A DNA stretch of 64,000 nucleotides, from assembly GCA_963668605.1 (NCBI GenBank), contig OY764903.1, forward strand, positions 992,001-1,056,000, written 5' to 3'. The stretch is from G963668605 sp963668605 (GTDB lineage: Bacteria > Acidobacteriota > Terriglobia > Bryobacterales > Bryobacteraceae). Below the pieces are notes generated by a model. The model made no database searches and had not been told where the DNA came from. It saw only the letters and a program-made list of their open reading frames with translations. Both the position numbers and the translations under genes were made by a program. Each line of letters opens with the position of its first letter. The stretch's first letter is position 1. Positions 17,290 to 25,773 of this stretch are shown in pieces.

Positions 17290-17921
17290 ATCATGCGGCA
17301 CCTGGAGCCTGGTACAACTCTCGACACTGTCTTCGCCACCGATCGGATTCGAAATCGATTAGTACTGTCGATCCGTCAGTACCCAGATCTGGTGTGCCTG
17401 TGGTTTGGAAAAAGGTTGTACGGCCCCAATAGTGGGCATGTAACATCGTCGTAACGTCCCGCACAGCGAGACCCCAAGTCATTGATTCTATTGTGCGCGT
17501 AGTTTCTGCGGAGCACCCCTACCAGTCGGGCCACGGTGACGATCAAGTGGACAAATATAATCAGACAGTCGCGCATCCCGGCGATGGTATCAATACGTCA
17601 CAGCCCCCGGCATTCAGGCCAATTTAGTAAATCGCCACTGACAGGTCGCTACAGCGGGCGCTGACCGAGTAGAGCGCGCATTTCCACTCGGAGAGGAACC
17701 ACCAAAAGAAAGAGAATCAGCTACCGTTCCTAACGCGCGCTCCAGATCGGAGTGGGATTCGGACAGGCGTGCGTTGTGACGAGCGGCTGGGCGGGCTTTT
17801 GAGGTACTACGCTCGCGCCGCATAAACGGTTTGACTATACGCCAATAAAGAGGACCTCTCTATTTGGCGTTGACAGCAAAGAAGCTGAGCGGGTTTTGGA
17901 AGCCGCCAACATCAGCCTGTT
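17290..17921. other. Non-coding, with an integrase-type transposase N-terminal remnant
   Basis: No intact gene. On the minus strand, near 17576 down to about 17500, the translation is MRDCLIIFVHLIVTVARLVG, which resembles the hydrophobic N-terminus of rve-type (IS481-like) transposases found in many soil bacteria; nothing of the DDE domain follows. Forty bases of it (17517-17556) recur at 24939-24978 with two differences. The rest shows no recognisable protein or RNA. Confidence 0.5.
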
Positions 17922-18791
17922 TCACAAATCGTGTGAGGCGTCCGTAAAGTGGAGGGGATCTCGCAGGTTTTGCAGTTCCCTGTAGTAGTAGAGGGGGGTT
18001 GGCCGCTTGCCTGTGAACCTCAGTTTTGCAAGAAATTCAACTTCGTCTTCCGTGATATCTCCGCTGAGTGCTTTATCCTTCAAGAAGAGCTCAAAGCCCC
18101 GTTCCGTGCTGGAAGGATGACTGTGCTCGATTTCGACAAATTCAAAGCGCTTCAGGCGGCCTGGCGCGAGCGTAGGATTCAGGACGACCTCGACGCCAAA
18201 TGTCTTCAGGTCTATATCCCAGCAGTCGACCATCAAGTCGAGGAACGAGGCGCAGGTTTCGGGTGAGATGCAAAGCACGTCGGCATCCAGAAACTCCAGG
18301 ATTGTGACCTCTATCTGTTCGAGGCTCCGGCCACCGAATTGGGCCATCAGGCGGAGCCATTCGGCGCTGTGCCGCTCTTCGCGAGCCAGTTCCTGGGCCA
18401 CATTCAGGATCATCTGCGTGATCAGACGCTCGATGTCGCCGAAGGACTCCTTTTCGAAGATACGGCGGACGTCCGCTCTCCTGGCCGGAGCGCACTTGCG
18501 GAGAACAACGACGCGGCACTCTCCCAGGAATGGCGCTGGGGGGTCCGCGAACAATTTCTTCAGCTCCGATTGGCGCTGCACTTCTGCCAGCTTCGAGAGT
18601 TCGTCAGCGGGCAGCTTCAGGAACTGGCCGATCTTTTCGTAAATGTCGGTCCTGGCAGGAGATGGTGGCGCTTTCTTCCGAGCCAACAGTTGCGAGATGT
18701 AGGACTCGGTGACCTGCGCGGCCGAGGCGAGGTCCTTCTGATCGAGGCCCTGTTCATCCAGTCGCTGCCTGATGAGTGATGCCACATCCAT
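17922..18791 (-). CDS. XRE-family transcriptional regulator with unknown C-terminal domain
   Basis: 289 residues. The N-terminus is a Cro/C1-type helix-turn-helix: LIRQRLDEQGLDQKDLASAA, then VTESYISQLLARKKAPPS. From about residue 75 there is a long, mostly helical acidic domain (about 200 residues) that I do not recognise; it contains CVRRIF-type charged helices, FLDADVLCISPETCASFLDLMVD and a C-terminal LYYYRELQNLRDPLHF. The start ATG (18791) has GGAGC upstream. It faces a small gene at 19015 across a divergent promoter region with inverted repeats, the usual layout of an autoregulated repressor and its target. The effector is unknown. Confidence 0.75.
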   Translation of the reverse strand: MDVASLIRQRLDEQGLDQKDLASAAQVTESYISQLLARKKAPPSPARTDIYEKIGQFLKLPADELSKLAEVQRQSELKKLFADPPAPFLGECRVVVLRKCAPARRADVRRIFEKESFGDIERLITQMILNVAQELAREERHSAEWLRLMAQFGGRSLEQIEVTILEFLDADVLCISPETCASFLDLMVDCWDIDLKTFGVEVVLNPTLAPGRLKRFEFVEIEHSHPSSTERGFELFLKDKALSGDITEDEVEFLAKLRFTGKRPTPLYYYRELQNLRDPLHFTDASHDL

Positions 18792-18810
18792 GGATGCTCC
18801 CTAGGTGGTG

Positions 18811-18891
18811 TTATTCTTAACCAGTTTAGTTAATAGTAGTCTCTATTGTGGCATAAGCGAGCTTGACAAACAAGAATAATTCACTAATAAT
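18811..18891 (+). promoter_or_regulatory. AT-rich divergent promoter region of the XRE/small-protein pair
   Basis: TTGACA at 18863-18868 and AATAAT at 18886-18891 with a 17-base spacer point to the small gene at 19015. The arms TTATTCTT (18811-18818) and AAGAATAA (18872-18879) form a 53-base-spaced inverted repeat that brackets the region, and AGTTAATA occurs twice (near 18829 and 18892). The AT content is well above the surroundings. A repressor-bound control region is inferred. Confidence 0.55.
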
Positions 18892-19014
18892 AGTTAATAT
18901 ATAGGCAATTCCGTCCTGCCACGGCCCAACTGAGCCAAGCTAGCCGCTCCGGTCTCTTTTACTGGCGTCGTTCAGAATAGACGGAGTTCCTTTTGAAAAC
19001 GCGCGAGGTATTGC

Positions 19015-19269
19015 ATGACAGTCGTGAACATCAAACTCACTGTGAAAGAAATCAAGCTGCTGGCAGATTTGGCTTCCAGCCAGTTGTTCCGGCGGGAGTT
19101 CATCGATCCCAAGATGCCCGGACAAAAATGCGACTGGGGCGAGATAAACCTCGGTAAGGAACTGGTGGACCGCCTGCGGTCCTTGTCGGGCCAAGTCAAC
19201 TTTGGGAGAACTTCTTCCGCCAAGTCAGCGAATGGAATCATCACAGTCCAACACCAGTCGCGGCGGTGA
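19015..19269 (+). CDS. Small protein of unknown function beside the XRE regulator
   Basis: 84 residues. The ATG has GAGG seven bases upstream and a good promoter (18863-18891) ahead. The sequence begins TVVNIKLTVKEIKLLADLAS, then LFRREFIDPKMPGQKCDWGE and LGKELVDRLRSLSGQ; it is mixed charged and helical, with no membrane segment and a single Cys. I do not recognise the family. Expression seems to be controlled by the divergent XRE protein. It could be a small regulatory or toxin-like partner, but nothing in the sequence proves that. Confidence 0.55.
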   Translation: MTVVNIKLTVKEIKLLADLASSQLFRREFIDPKMPGQKCDWGEINLGKELVDRLRSLSGQVNFGRTSSAKSANGIITVQHQSRR

Positions 19270-19400
19270 AGCAGACGAGCCCGCCATTGTCGCCGAGCCA
19301 TTGACGCCCAGGGGCCTTGCGGGCTCTACAAAGGATGATAAGCACCGGCACCCTACTTATCGGCGCCGGGCTCGACAATCATCCTTGACAACCGGGCGAC

Positions 19401-19637
19401 GTGATCACCGGAGTTCCGATTGCGGTCGCTTCTCCAGAGAAGATACGGATGGTGCTGTGCCCAAAAGCAGCACGGCCAGCCGGCTCCCATTGTTCACCGT
19501 GCGACTTGCCGCGCATCCCAGAGGGCTGGCGGATCGAGCTTTCGAGCTTACGCGATGATGCCGCGGGCAAGTATCGTCGAGAGGGCGAGCGGCGCCTTCG
19601 CCATAACGGCAACATTCTAAACATTGCAGCGGGGTAA
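19401..19637 (+). CDS. Possible small Cys-containing protein or fragment
   Basis: A 78-codon frame from a GTG contains CPKAARPAGSHCSPCDLPRI and then EGWRIELSSLRDDAAGKYRR with a positively charged end. The phrasing is protein-like and the three Cys residues are suggestive, but there is no clear ribosome-binding site and the surroundings are decayed. It may be the C-terminal remnant of a larger gene. I do not recognise it. Confidence 0.25.
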   Translation: MITGVPIAVASPEKIRMVLCPKAARPAGSHCSPCDLPRIPEGWRIELSSLRDDAAGKYRREGERRLRHNGNILNIAAG

Positions 19638-19793
19638 CCCGCCGCCGGTACTGTCGTCTAAGGGTCTATAGGCGGTTCCCACGTCGCTCCCTGGCGTACC
19701 TCCTCCTGCACTGTCGTCTGTGCGTGCACGAGTTTCCAGCAGTTGCGGCTGTCCGGAACTGAGTATCACTTGGCGCGCCTTGCGCATGAGTTA

Positions 19794-20069
19794 GCCCAAA
19801 TTTGGGCGTTTATATACTTGACTCACCAGCACTAGCCTACCAGGAGAGGCCCCCGGCTCTGCCGGGGAGGCCGCACAGGTTTGACATATGCGGGAGTCCA
19901 TCGTGGAAACTCCTAGACGTGAGCCGCCAAGCACACGAAAAGGAGATTTCACACGGTGGACGAATATGAGAGTTTAAGCCATACGAAGTGGGAGTGCAAA
20001 TATCACGTTGTTTTCATCCCGATATGTAATGGACCTGGTGAGCCGGCGACAGACCGGGTCGCGGTTTGA
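19794..20069 (+). mobile_element. IS200/IS605-type left end and transposase N-terminal remnant
   Basis: A perfect palindrome GCCCAAATTTGGGC (19794-19807) precedes a GC hairpin, GGCCCCCGGCTCTGCCGGGG plus AGGCC (near 19847-19871), which resembles the subterminal hairpin of IS200-type elements. Downstream, a GTG at 19956 with AAGGAG upstream opens DEYESLSHTKWECKYHVVFIP, the characteristic start of TnpA Y1 transposases. Reading then breaks into unrelated sequence and stops at 20069. The catalytic HUH and Tyr parts are missing, so the element is dead. Confidence 0.75.
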
Positions 20070-20247
20070 ACCCCAGGTGATGCGAAGCCGAATCACTTAT
20101 TTCCCCGAAATCAGTCCCTGGGAGTTTGACTTCGAGATCCACGGTTCGGGCGAGTGCTCGCGGCTGTTCGAGCGGCAGTCGGAAACGGAAACGGAATAAA
20201 GCTTTCCTCGGAGGGCCGGGCAAGAGTACAATCTTGCGAAGACCTCC

Positions 20248-21081
20248 ATGCTACGCCGCGATCTGTTGAAGCTGGCCGCCGGAGCCGTAATTCCGGCGAA
20301 TAAGACGGCAAGAGTCCTCTATTTCACCCGCAGCGCGGGGTTTGAGCACTCCGTGGTACGGCGCCAGGGCGCCGCGCCCAGCCACTCTGAAAAGGTGCTC
20401 GTCGAACTCGGCCGCCGTGCAGGGTTCGAATTCGAGTGCACTAAGGACGGTCGCGTGTTTGACGGCGACCTGAGCCGCTTCGACGCCATCGCCTTCTACA
20501 CCTCGGGCGACCTGACGGCGCCGGCCAAGGACGGTTCGCCGCCCATGTCGCCGGCTGGCAAGCGCAGGCTGCTCGACGCCATTGCGGCCGGCAAGGGGTT
20601 TGTCGGTATTCACTCCGCCACCGACACATTCCACTCCAAAGGCGCCAATCCGGATCCCTACATCGCCATGCTGGGCGGTGAGTTCGCCGCTCACGGCGAG
20701 CAGCAGGAAGCCTCCCTTATACTGACCTCACGCTTTCCCGCCGCAGCCACCCTGTCCATGGGCGAGGGCCTTCCTTTCACTGAGGAATGGTACGCCTCCA
20801 AGAACTTCGCCCGCGACCTGCACGTGATCCTGGTGCAGGAGACCAAACTCATGCGGGGAGCACCCTACCAGCGGCCCGACTATCCGTGTACGTGGGCTCG
20901 CATGCACGGCAAGGGACGCGTGTTCTACACCTCGCTGGGCCACCGGGAAGATGTCTGGATCAACCCGTTTTTTCACGCCATCGTGCTGGGCGGCTTCCGG
21001 TGGACTACCGGCAAGGTGGATTACGACATCAAGCCGAACGTGGAGCAGACGACACCCGAAGCCAACCGGTTAAAGAGTTGA
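20248..21081 (+). CDS. ThuA-like domain protein with N-terminal signal
   Basis: 277 residues. A short hydrophobic N-terminus (MLRRDLLKLAAGAVIP, Tat-like Arg-Arg) is followed by the glutamine-amidotransferase-like ThuA fold: RVLYFTRSAGFEHS, FDAIAFYTSGDLT, GKGFVGIHSATDTF, YIAMLGGEFAAHGEQQ, and the C-terminal GRVFYTSLGHREDVW. ThuA proteins occur in trehalose and other disaccharide pathways that run through 3-keto sugars; the reaction is not settled. The aldo/keto reductase gene follows after 11 bases, and a sulfatase and DUF1080 gene are close by, so a joint role in extracellular glycoside breakdown is likely. Confidence 0.85.
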   Translation: MLRRDLLKLAAGAVIPANKTARVLYFTRSAGFEHSVVRRQGAAPSHSEKVLVELGRRAGFEFECTKDGRVFDGDLSRFDAIAFYTSGDLTAPAKDGSPPMSPAGKRRLLDAIAAGKGFVGIHSATDTFHSKGANPDPYIAMLGGEFAAHGEQQEASLILTSRFPAAATLSMGEGLPFTEEWYASKNFARDLHVILVQETKLMRGAPYQRPDYPCTWARMHGKGRVFYTSLGHREDVWINPFFHAIVLGGFRWTTGKVDYDIKPNVEQTTPEANRLKS

Positions 21082-21092
21082 ATGGAGAGACC

Positions 21093-22094
21093 ATGATTTC
21101 CCGACGCGAATTCGTTCAGGGTACCGCCGCGGCGGCCTTGGTGCCGGCGGCGCCGGACCCGCGCAAGACCCGCAGCTACAACGAGAACATGGAGTACCGC
21201 CGGCTGGGGCGGACCGGTCTCATGCTTTCGGTGGTGAGCATGGGTGGGCACTGGAAGAAGATCCCGTGGAAGGCGGGCACTGAGGAATTCAAGAAGAACC
21301 GCCGCGAGGTGATCTTCGCAGCCCTGGACCACGGCATGAATTACATCGATGCCTGTTCCCAGCAGGAGGTTCTGGTCTATGCCGAGGCGGTGAAGGGCCG
21401 TCGCGAGGAGATTTATTTCGGTTTCGATTTCACCGGCGCGCGCAAGCCTGAAATCGCCGGCTCGCTCGAAAAACTAAAGCAGGGCCTGGACGAAGGTCTG
21501 CGGCAAACCGGCCTGGAGTACGTGGATGTGTGGCGCCTGACCATGCGGGAGCAGACCACGCTCAACTCGGAGCGCGAGATCGAGAACGCTATGGCGGCGC
21601 TCGAGTGGGGGAAGAAGACCGGCAAGGCCCGCTGCACGGGTATTTCCGCCCATCACCGCCCCTGGATGGCGGCCGCGGTGGCGAAATACCCGCAGCTTGA
21701 AGTGGTGGTGACGCCCTACGCCGCGGGTAGCCGGGCCAAGCCTGTAGGCAGCATGTTCGACGCTTTGCGCAAGCACGATGTGGGCTTCATCGGCATCAAG
21801 CCGTTCGCCAGCGGCACGCTGTTCGCCGGCGACGGCGTTCCCGACTCGCCCACCAAAGTGGAAGACGACGCGCGCGCCCGCCTTGCGCTCCGGCACGTGC
21901 TCGGGTGCGACGTTCTTTCCGCCGCCATTCCTGGGTTGATCACCGTGGACCAGGTGAAGAACGCCAGCGCCGCAGTGAAGGAGAGCCGTAAACTTGATTC
22001 CGCCGAGCGAAGCCGTCACAGGGAGCTTTCCGCGGAGATGTGGCGCAACCTTCCGCCGCATTACCACTGGCTGCGGGAGTGGGAACTGGTCTGA
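21093..22094 (+). CDS. Exported aldo/keto reductase-family protein
   Basis: 333 residues from the ATG at 21093 with GGAG upstream; the open frame extends to 20787 but only by overlapping ThuA. A Tat-type signal (ISRREFVQGTAAAALVPAA) is followed by the AKR barrel: YRRLGRTGLMLSVVSMGG, DHGMNYIDACSQQE, VYAEAVKGRREEIYFG, VDVWRL and GFIGIKPFASG. The classical catalytic Tyr of NYIDTA-X-Y-G is not obvious: this copy reads NYIDACSQQEVLVYAEAVKG. So activity or cofactor use may differ from standard AKRs. It is in the same operon as ThuA. Confidence 0.82.
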   Translation: MISRREFVQGTAAAALVPAAPDPRKTRSYNENMEYRRLGRTGLMLSVVSMGGHWKKIPWKAGTEEFKKNRREVIFAALDHGMNYIDACSQQEVLVYAEAVKGRREEIYFGFDFTGARKPEIAGSLEKLKQGLDEGLRQTGLEYVDVWRLTMREQTTLNSEREIENAMAALEWGKKTGKARCTGISAHHRPWMAAAVAKYPQLEVVVTPYAAGSRAKPVGSMFDALRKHDVGFIGIKPFASGTLFAGDGVPDSPTKVEDDARARLALRHVLGCDVLSAAIPGLITVDQVKNASAAVKESRKLDSAERSRHRELSAEMWRNLPPHYHWLREWELV

Positions 22095-22110
22095 GGACGC
22101 AGTAAAAAAT

Positions 22111-22178
22111 CACCGCGGAGGCACAAAGACGCGGAGAAAAATCAGGTTGTTGCTTTCCTTGGCGTCTCGGCGGTTTTC
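22111..22178. repeat. Imperfect palindromic intergenic repeat
   Basis: CACCGCGGAGGCACAAAGAC with GCGGAG following pairs imperfectly with CTTGGCGTCTCGGCGGTTTT at 22158-22177. The pattern (Cgc-ggag-acgc-ggag against ctc-gcgtct-gcggt) matches a palindromic repeat that is widespread in intergenic bacterial DNA. It sits 17 bases after the AKR stop and could also act as a terminator, since the right arm ends in TTTT. A single-arm relative may lie near 33434. Confidence 0.45.
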
Positions 22179-22344
22179 ATTAAGCGCGCGGCATTTGGCC
22201 GCGTCGACCTGGGCGCCGGGGTATCGCCCGCCAGTTTGTGCGCCGTGCTCCGGTTGTAGTAGGCGTTGCCCAAAAGGTCCAAAAACTCCATCTGCTTGAA
22301 TTCAACGATTGTTGCAGGATGAACGCGCTGTTCAGGGAAATCGG

Positions 22345-22473
22345 CCCGAACCGGAGCCGGTATTGTTCGATCTCGAACGCTACCCGCTGGAGAACGACAA
22401 TATCGCCTCTAGCACCAGCCAGGACGCAAGAAGGCTCATGCCGCTGTTGGGCAAAGGCCGGTCCGAAAGTTAA
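22345..22473 (+). pseudogene. Sulfatase C-terminal remnant
   Basis: The frame reads PEPEPVLFDLERYPLENDNI and ends after LMPLLGKGRSES. The ELFDLE-DP-E-N pattern is the standard closing block of bacterial sulfatases, here without the rest. It lies just before an intact sulfatase gene and is probably debris of a lost neighbour. Confidence 0.6.
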
Positions 22474-22505
22474 CCGGCGCGAATGTAAGAATAGAGTTTA
22501 CCGAA

Positions 22506-23918
22506 ATGATCTCATCGCGAAGACAATTCATCACTCGTGCGAGCCTTGTTGCTCCTGCACTGCTCGGCGGCCGTCTTGGCGCTGCGCCGGCCAGAAAGCC
22601 CAATTTCATCGTCATTCTCTGCGACGACCTTGGGTACGCTGACGTCGGCTGTTTCGGTGCGAAGGGATTTCACACGCCGAACCTGGACCGTATGGCCGCG
22701 CAAGGCGTGAGGTTTACGAATTTCTACGTCGGATCGCCGGTGTGTTCCGCCTCGCGCGCCGCATTGATGACAGGGTGTTACCCGTTCCGTGTGGGCGTCC
22801 GGGGGGTCTATTCTCCCACCGCGCTGGATTCGGAGACTGCGGTCGGCCTAAACCCAAACGAGATCACTGTTGCGGAGATGCTCAAGCAGCAAGGATACGC
22901 GACCGGATGTATAGGCAAGTGGCACCTGGGCGATGTTCCCGCTCTGCTGCCTACCAGCCAAGGGTTCGACGAATACTTCGGGTTGCCGTATTCCAACGAC
23001 ATGCTAGGCACATGCAGCGACAAGGCAGGACAGAAGAACAGGCCTCCTCTGCCGCTTATCGACGGCCTGAAGAAGATCGAAACGTGTCCCGATCAGACGC
23101 AGCTTACGAGGCGCTACACCGAGCGGGCGATATCATTCCTGAAAAAGAATCAAACGAAGCCATTTTTCCTGTACATGGCGCATACCATGCCCCATGTGCC
23201 GCTGCATGTCTCGGATCGGTTCAAAGGGACGAGTCAACTCGGACTATTCGGCGATGTGATTCACGAACTCGATTGGAGTGTTGGGGAAGTGCTGCGCAGC
23301 CTCAGCGAGTTGAAGCTGGATGATAACACCGTTGTCGTGTTCACCTCTGACAACGGACCGTGGTTGGCGCAAAACGAGAATGGTGGCCACGCGGACCCTC
23401 TGCGCGATGGCAAGTTCACGCGTTACGAAGGCGGCTTTCGCGTACCGTGCGTGATGCGCTGGCCGGGACGGATTCCGGCTGACACCGTGTGTCCCGAGGT
23501 AGCATCCACGATTGATATTTTGCCCACATTCGCGGGGCTGGCCGGTGGGCGCGTACCTACTGATCGCGTGATCGATGGCAGAGACATCTGGCCGCTGATG
23601 AGCCACAAACCTGGTGCGAAATCTCCGCACGAGGCTTTCTTCTACGAGAGCAACGCCGTGCGCAGCGGGAAATGGAAGTATTATCTGCCCGGCACTTACA
23701 GCGAAGGGCATCGCGACGAACAGGGCAAGTATCACGGCGGCCGCATTACTTACGCAAGCGATCGGCTCTACGACCTTTCCACCGACATGAGCGAAACGAA
23801 AGAACTGGCCGCGAAGCATCCGGATGTCGTGCAGAGACTGAAAAAACTACTCGAGGATTACGGCGCGGACCTGGACGCAAATTCGCGTTCCGCCGCCAAG
23901 ATTCCAGTGGTCAAGTAG
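22506..23918 (+). CDS. Exported type I sulfatase
   Basis: 470 residues. Tat-like signal (SSRRQFITRASLVAPALLGG), then NFIVILCDDLGYADVGCFG with the two metal-binding Asp residues. The modification site is CSASRAALMTG (Cys80), fitting the C-X-[PA]-X-R pattern whose Cys becomes formylglycine. GKWHLG, FTSDNGPW (metal Asp-Asn) and SEWKYYL-like C-terminal LYDLSTDMSETKEL complete the family. It removes sulfate from a glycan or similar ester outside the cytoplasm. The DUF1080 gene begins seven bases later, suggesting joint expression. No anaerobic sulfatase-maturating enzyme or FGE gene is visible in the window. Confidence 0.93.
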   Translation: MISSRRQFITRASLVAPALLGGRLGAAPARKPNFIVILCDDLGYADVGCFGAKGFHTPNLDRMAAQGVRFTNFYVGSPVCSASRAALMTGCYPFRVGVRGVYSPTALDSETAVGLNPNEITVAEMLKQQGYATGCIGKWHLGDVPALLPTSQGFDEYFGLPYSNDMLGTCSDKAGQKNRPPLPLIDGLKKIETCPDQTQLTRRYTERAISFLKKNQTKPFFLYMAHTMPHVPLHVSDRFKGTSQLGLFGDVIHELDWSVGEVLRSLSELKLDDNTVVVFTSDNGPWLAQNENGGHADPLRDGKFTRYEGGFRVPCVMRWPGRIPADTVCPEVASTIDILPTFAGLAGGRVPTDRVIDGRDIWPLMSHKPGAKSPHEAFFYESNAVRSGKWKYYLPGTYSEGHRDEQGKYHGGRITYASDRLYDLSTDMSETKELAAKHPDVVQRLKKLLEDYGADLDANSRSAAKIPVVK

Positions 23919-23925
23919 GCCTGCC

Positions 23926-24852
23926 ATGAAGAGATTCTACGTTCTGCTGATGGTTGCTGGGGCCCTCCTGGCGCCGGCCCAATCGAAGAAGAAGCAAAGC
24001 CCGTTTGCAGGCCGATGGGACATTACCGTCACAACGCCCAATGGCATGTACCCCAACTGGATGGAACTCGTCGAAACCAGCGAAAAACCTGAAGCACGCT
24101 TCCAGCCTCGGGCCGGGAGCGTGCGCCCGGCCAGCGACGTAAACATCGATGGGTCTCGTCTGACGCTGACTTTGAACCGGCCACCCAAAGGCCCGGCGAA
24201 TACTTGGGAGTTGAACGTAAACGGCGACTGGATCACTGGTGTTCAAAAGCGCGGGGATGCTGTGGTGGCCCAACTGGCCGGTGTGCGCGCACCGGAGTTG
24301 AAACGCAAGGCGCCAACGGCCTGGACGGAACCCGAACCGCTGTTCAACGGAAAAGATCTGACCGGATGGGTGCCCGATAATGCTGCCAATAACCACTGGA
24401 TTGCCCAGAACGGAACACTGTTGAACGAGGCAAAGGGCGCCAATCTCCGAACCACGCGCAAGTTCGACGACTTCAAGCTACACATTGAATATAACTGTCC
24501 GCAAGGCGGGAATAGCGGAGTGTATCTGCGGGGGCGCTACGAGATCCAGATCGCCTACGTCGAGAGGGGGGACAACTTCCACAGCATGGGCGCAATCTAC
24601 GGATTTCTTGCTCCATCGGTCGACCTGCCGGCTCGTCCGGGTCAATGGGAAAGCTTTGATGTTACGCTTCTGGGACGCTCTTTGACCATCGTCCGCAATG
24701 GCGTAACTATCATTGCTAATCAGGAGGTCCCCGGAATCACAGGGGCCGCCCTCGACTCCGACGAAAATCAACCGGGCCCGTTTTATGTCCAGGGCGACCA
24801 CTCGGGCGGAATGCGCTACCGGAATATCACGGTTTCAGTGCCACAAATGTGA
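23926..24852 (+). CDS. DUF1080 protein (3-keto-disaccharide hydrolase domain), secreted
   Basis: 308 residues. Signal peptide MKRFYVLLMVAGALLAPAQS. The N-terminal part (about 25-130) is a small beta domain (GRWDITVTTPNGMYPNWMEL). The C-terminal part is DUF1080: PLFNGKDLTGWVPD, FDDFKLHIEYNCPQGGNSGV, YLRGRYEIQIAY and YRNITVSVP. DUF1080 proteins cleave 3-keto-glycosides by beta-elimination. It is the intact counterpart of the broken gene at 14409-15052. With Gfo/Idh and ThuA proteins nearby, it fits extracellular breakdown of oxidised glycosides. Confidence 0.9.
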   Translation: MKRFYVLLMVAGALLAPAQSKKKQSPFAGRWDITVTTPNGMYPNWMELVETSEKPEARFQPRAGSVRPASDVNIDGSRLTLTLNRPPKGPANTWELNVNGDWITGVQKRGDAVVAQLAGVRAPELKRKAPTAWTEPEPLFNGKDLTGWVPDNAANNHWIAQNGTLLNEAKGANLRTTRKFDDFKLHIEYNCPQGGNSGVYLRGRYEIQIAYVERGDNFHSMGAIYGFLAPSVDLPARPGQWESFDVTLLGRSLTIVRNGVTIIANQEVPGITGAALDSDENQPGPFYVQGDHSGGMRYRNITVSVPQM

Positions 24853-24938
24853 AAAGCGACGTCGGGCCATCTTCTGAGCGGGAGTTGGTGTAACGCTTCG
24901 GTCGGCCCATCAATTGGAATGCGACCGGAGTCCGCCGG

Positions 24939-24978
24939 CCCTACCAGTCGGACCACGCTGACGATCAAGTGGACAAAT
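24939..24978. repeat. Second copy of the integrase-like 40-base repeat
   Basis: Matches 17517-17556 with two differences over 40 bases. On the minus strand it reads FVHLIVSVVRLVG, the same hydrophobic peptide as the first copy. It marks the exact point where the kinase remnant loses its N-terminal half (HRDLKP is replaced by DDQVDK), so a mobile element once recombined here. Confidence 0.6.
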
Positions 24979-25766
24979 CCGAAAACATCCTCGTGACCCG
25001 GAACGGCACCGTCAAATTGCTTGACTTCGGCGTGGCCAAACTGCTGGAAAGCGAGGCCATCGCAGCCGACCACCCAGGCGGTCTTGACGCCGGAATACGC
25101 AAGTCCGGAGCAGATTCGGGGAGAGAGACTATCAGCGGCCACGGACGTCTATTCGCTGGGTGTCATTCTGTATGAATTGCTGGGAGGACAGCGTCCCTAC
25201 AATTTCCGGAAAACGGACGCATTAGAGGCGTCCCGGGTGATCTGTGAAGTAAATGGGCCACTTCTGGGTCTGGGCAAGGACGTGGATACGTTGCTTGCTA
25301 AAGCCATGGAAAAAGATCCGGCGCGCCGCTACGGATCTGTTGCGCAACTGGCTGGTGACATCCGCCGGTACTTGGCGGGGCGGCCGCTGTTGGCGCGGAA
25401 GAGCTCGCCCGGTTACCGCCTGGCGAAGTTTCTGCGCCGCAACAGGGTGGCGGCGATGTTGGCGGTATTGACAGTCGGCAGCCTCGTAGGAGGCTTGGCT
25501 GTCAGCATCCACCAGGCCCGGCGTGCGGAGATGCGTGCAGTTCAGGTGCGACAACTGGCGAACACGTTCATCTTCGAAGTCTACGATGCCATTGCGAAAC
25601 TGCCGGGTGCGACCAAGGCACGTGAACTTGTGGTCGGCAGAGCATTGAGCTACATCGAAAGCCTCGAGCGCGAATCGCCGGCGATGCGGATTTGCAGTAT
25701 GAACTGGCGACCGCTCACCAGAAAATCGCCGGCGTAATGGCCGGATGGAATATTTGCGCAGTATGA
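24966..25766 (+). pseudogene. Serine/threonine protein kinase remnant
   Basis: Reading begins in the catalytic loop at SENILVTRNGTVKLLDFGVAK (DFG present, the HRD part lost). It shifts frame near 25075 to TPEYASPEQIRGERLSAATD, VYSLGVILYELLGGQRPY and DPARRYGSVAQLAGDIRRYL, then a membrane segment AAMLAVLTVGSLVGGLAVSI. A last shift near 25680 gives DADLQYELATAHQKIAGV, the start of the usual TPR region. So it lacks the N-lobe, has two frameshifts and lacks the C-terminal repeats. Related intact kinases have about 800-950 residues. Confidence 0.88.
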
Positions 25767-25773
25767 TTGCTCG

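Noticed and set aside
20787..21092. 102-codon upstream extension of the aldo/keto reductase
   Set aside because: It overlaps ThuA in another frame, while a Tat signal and ribosome-binding site mark 21093 as the true start.
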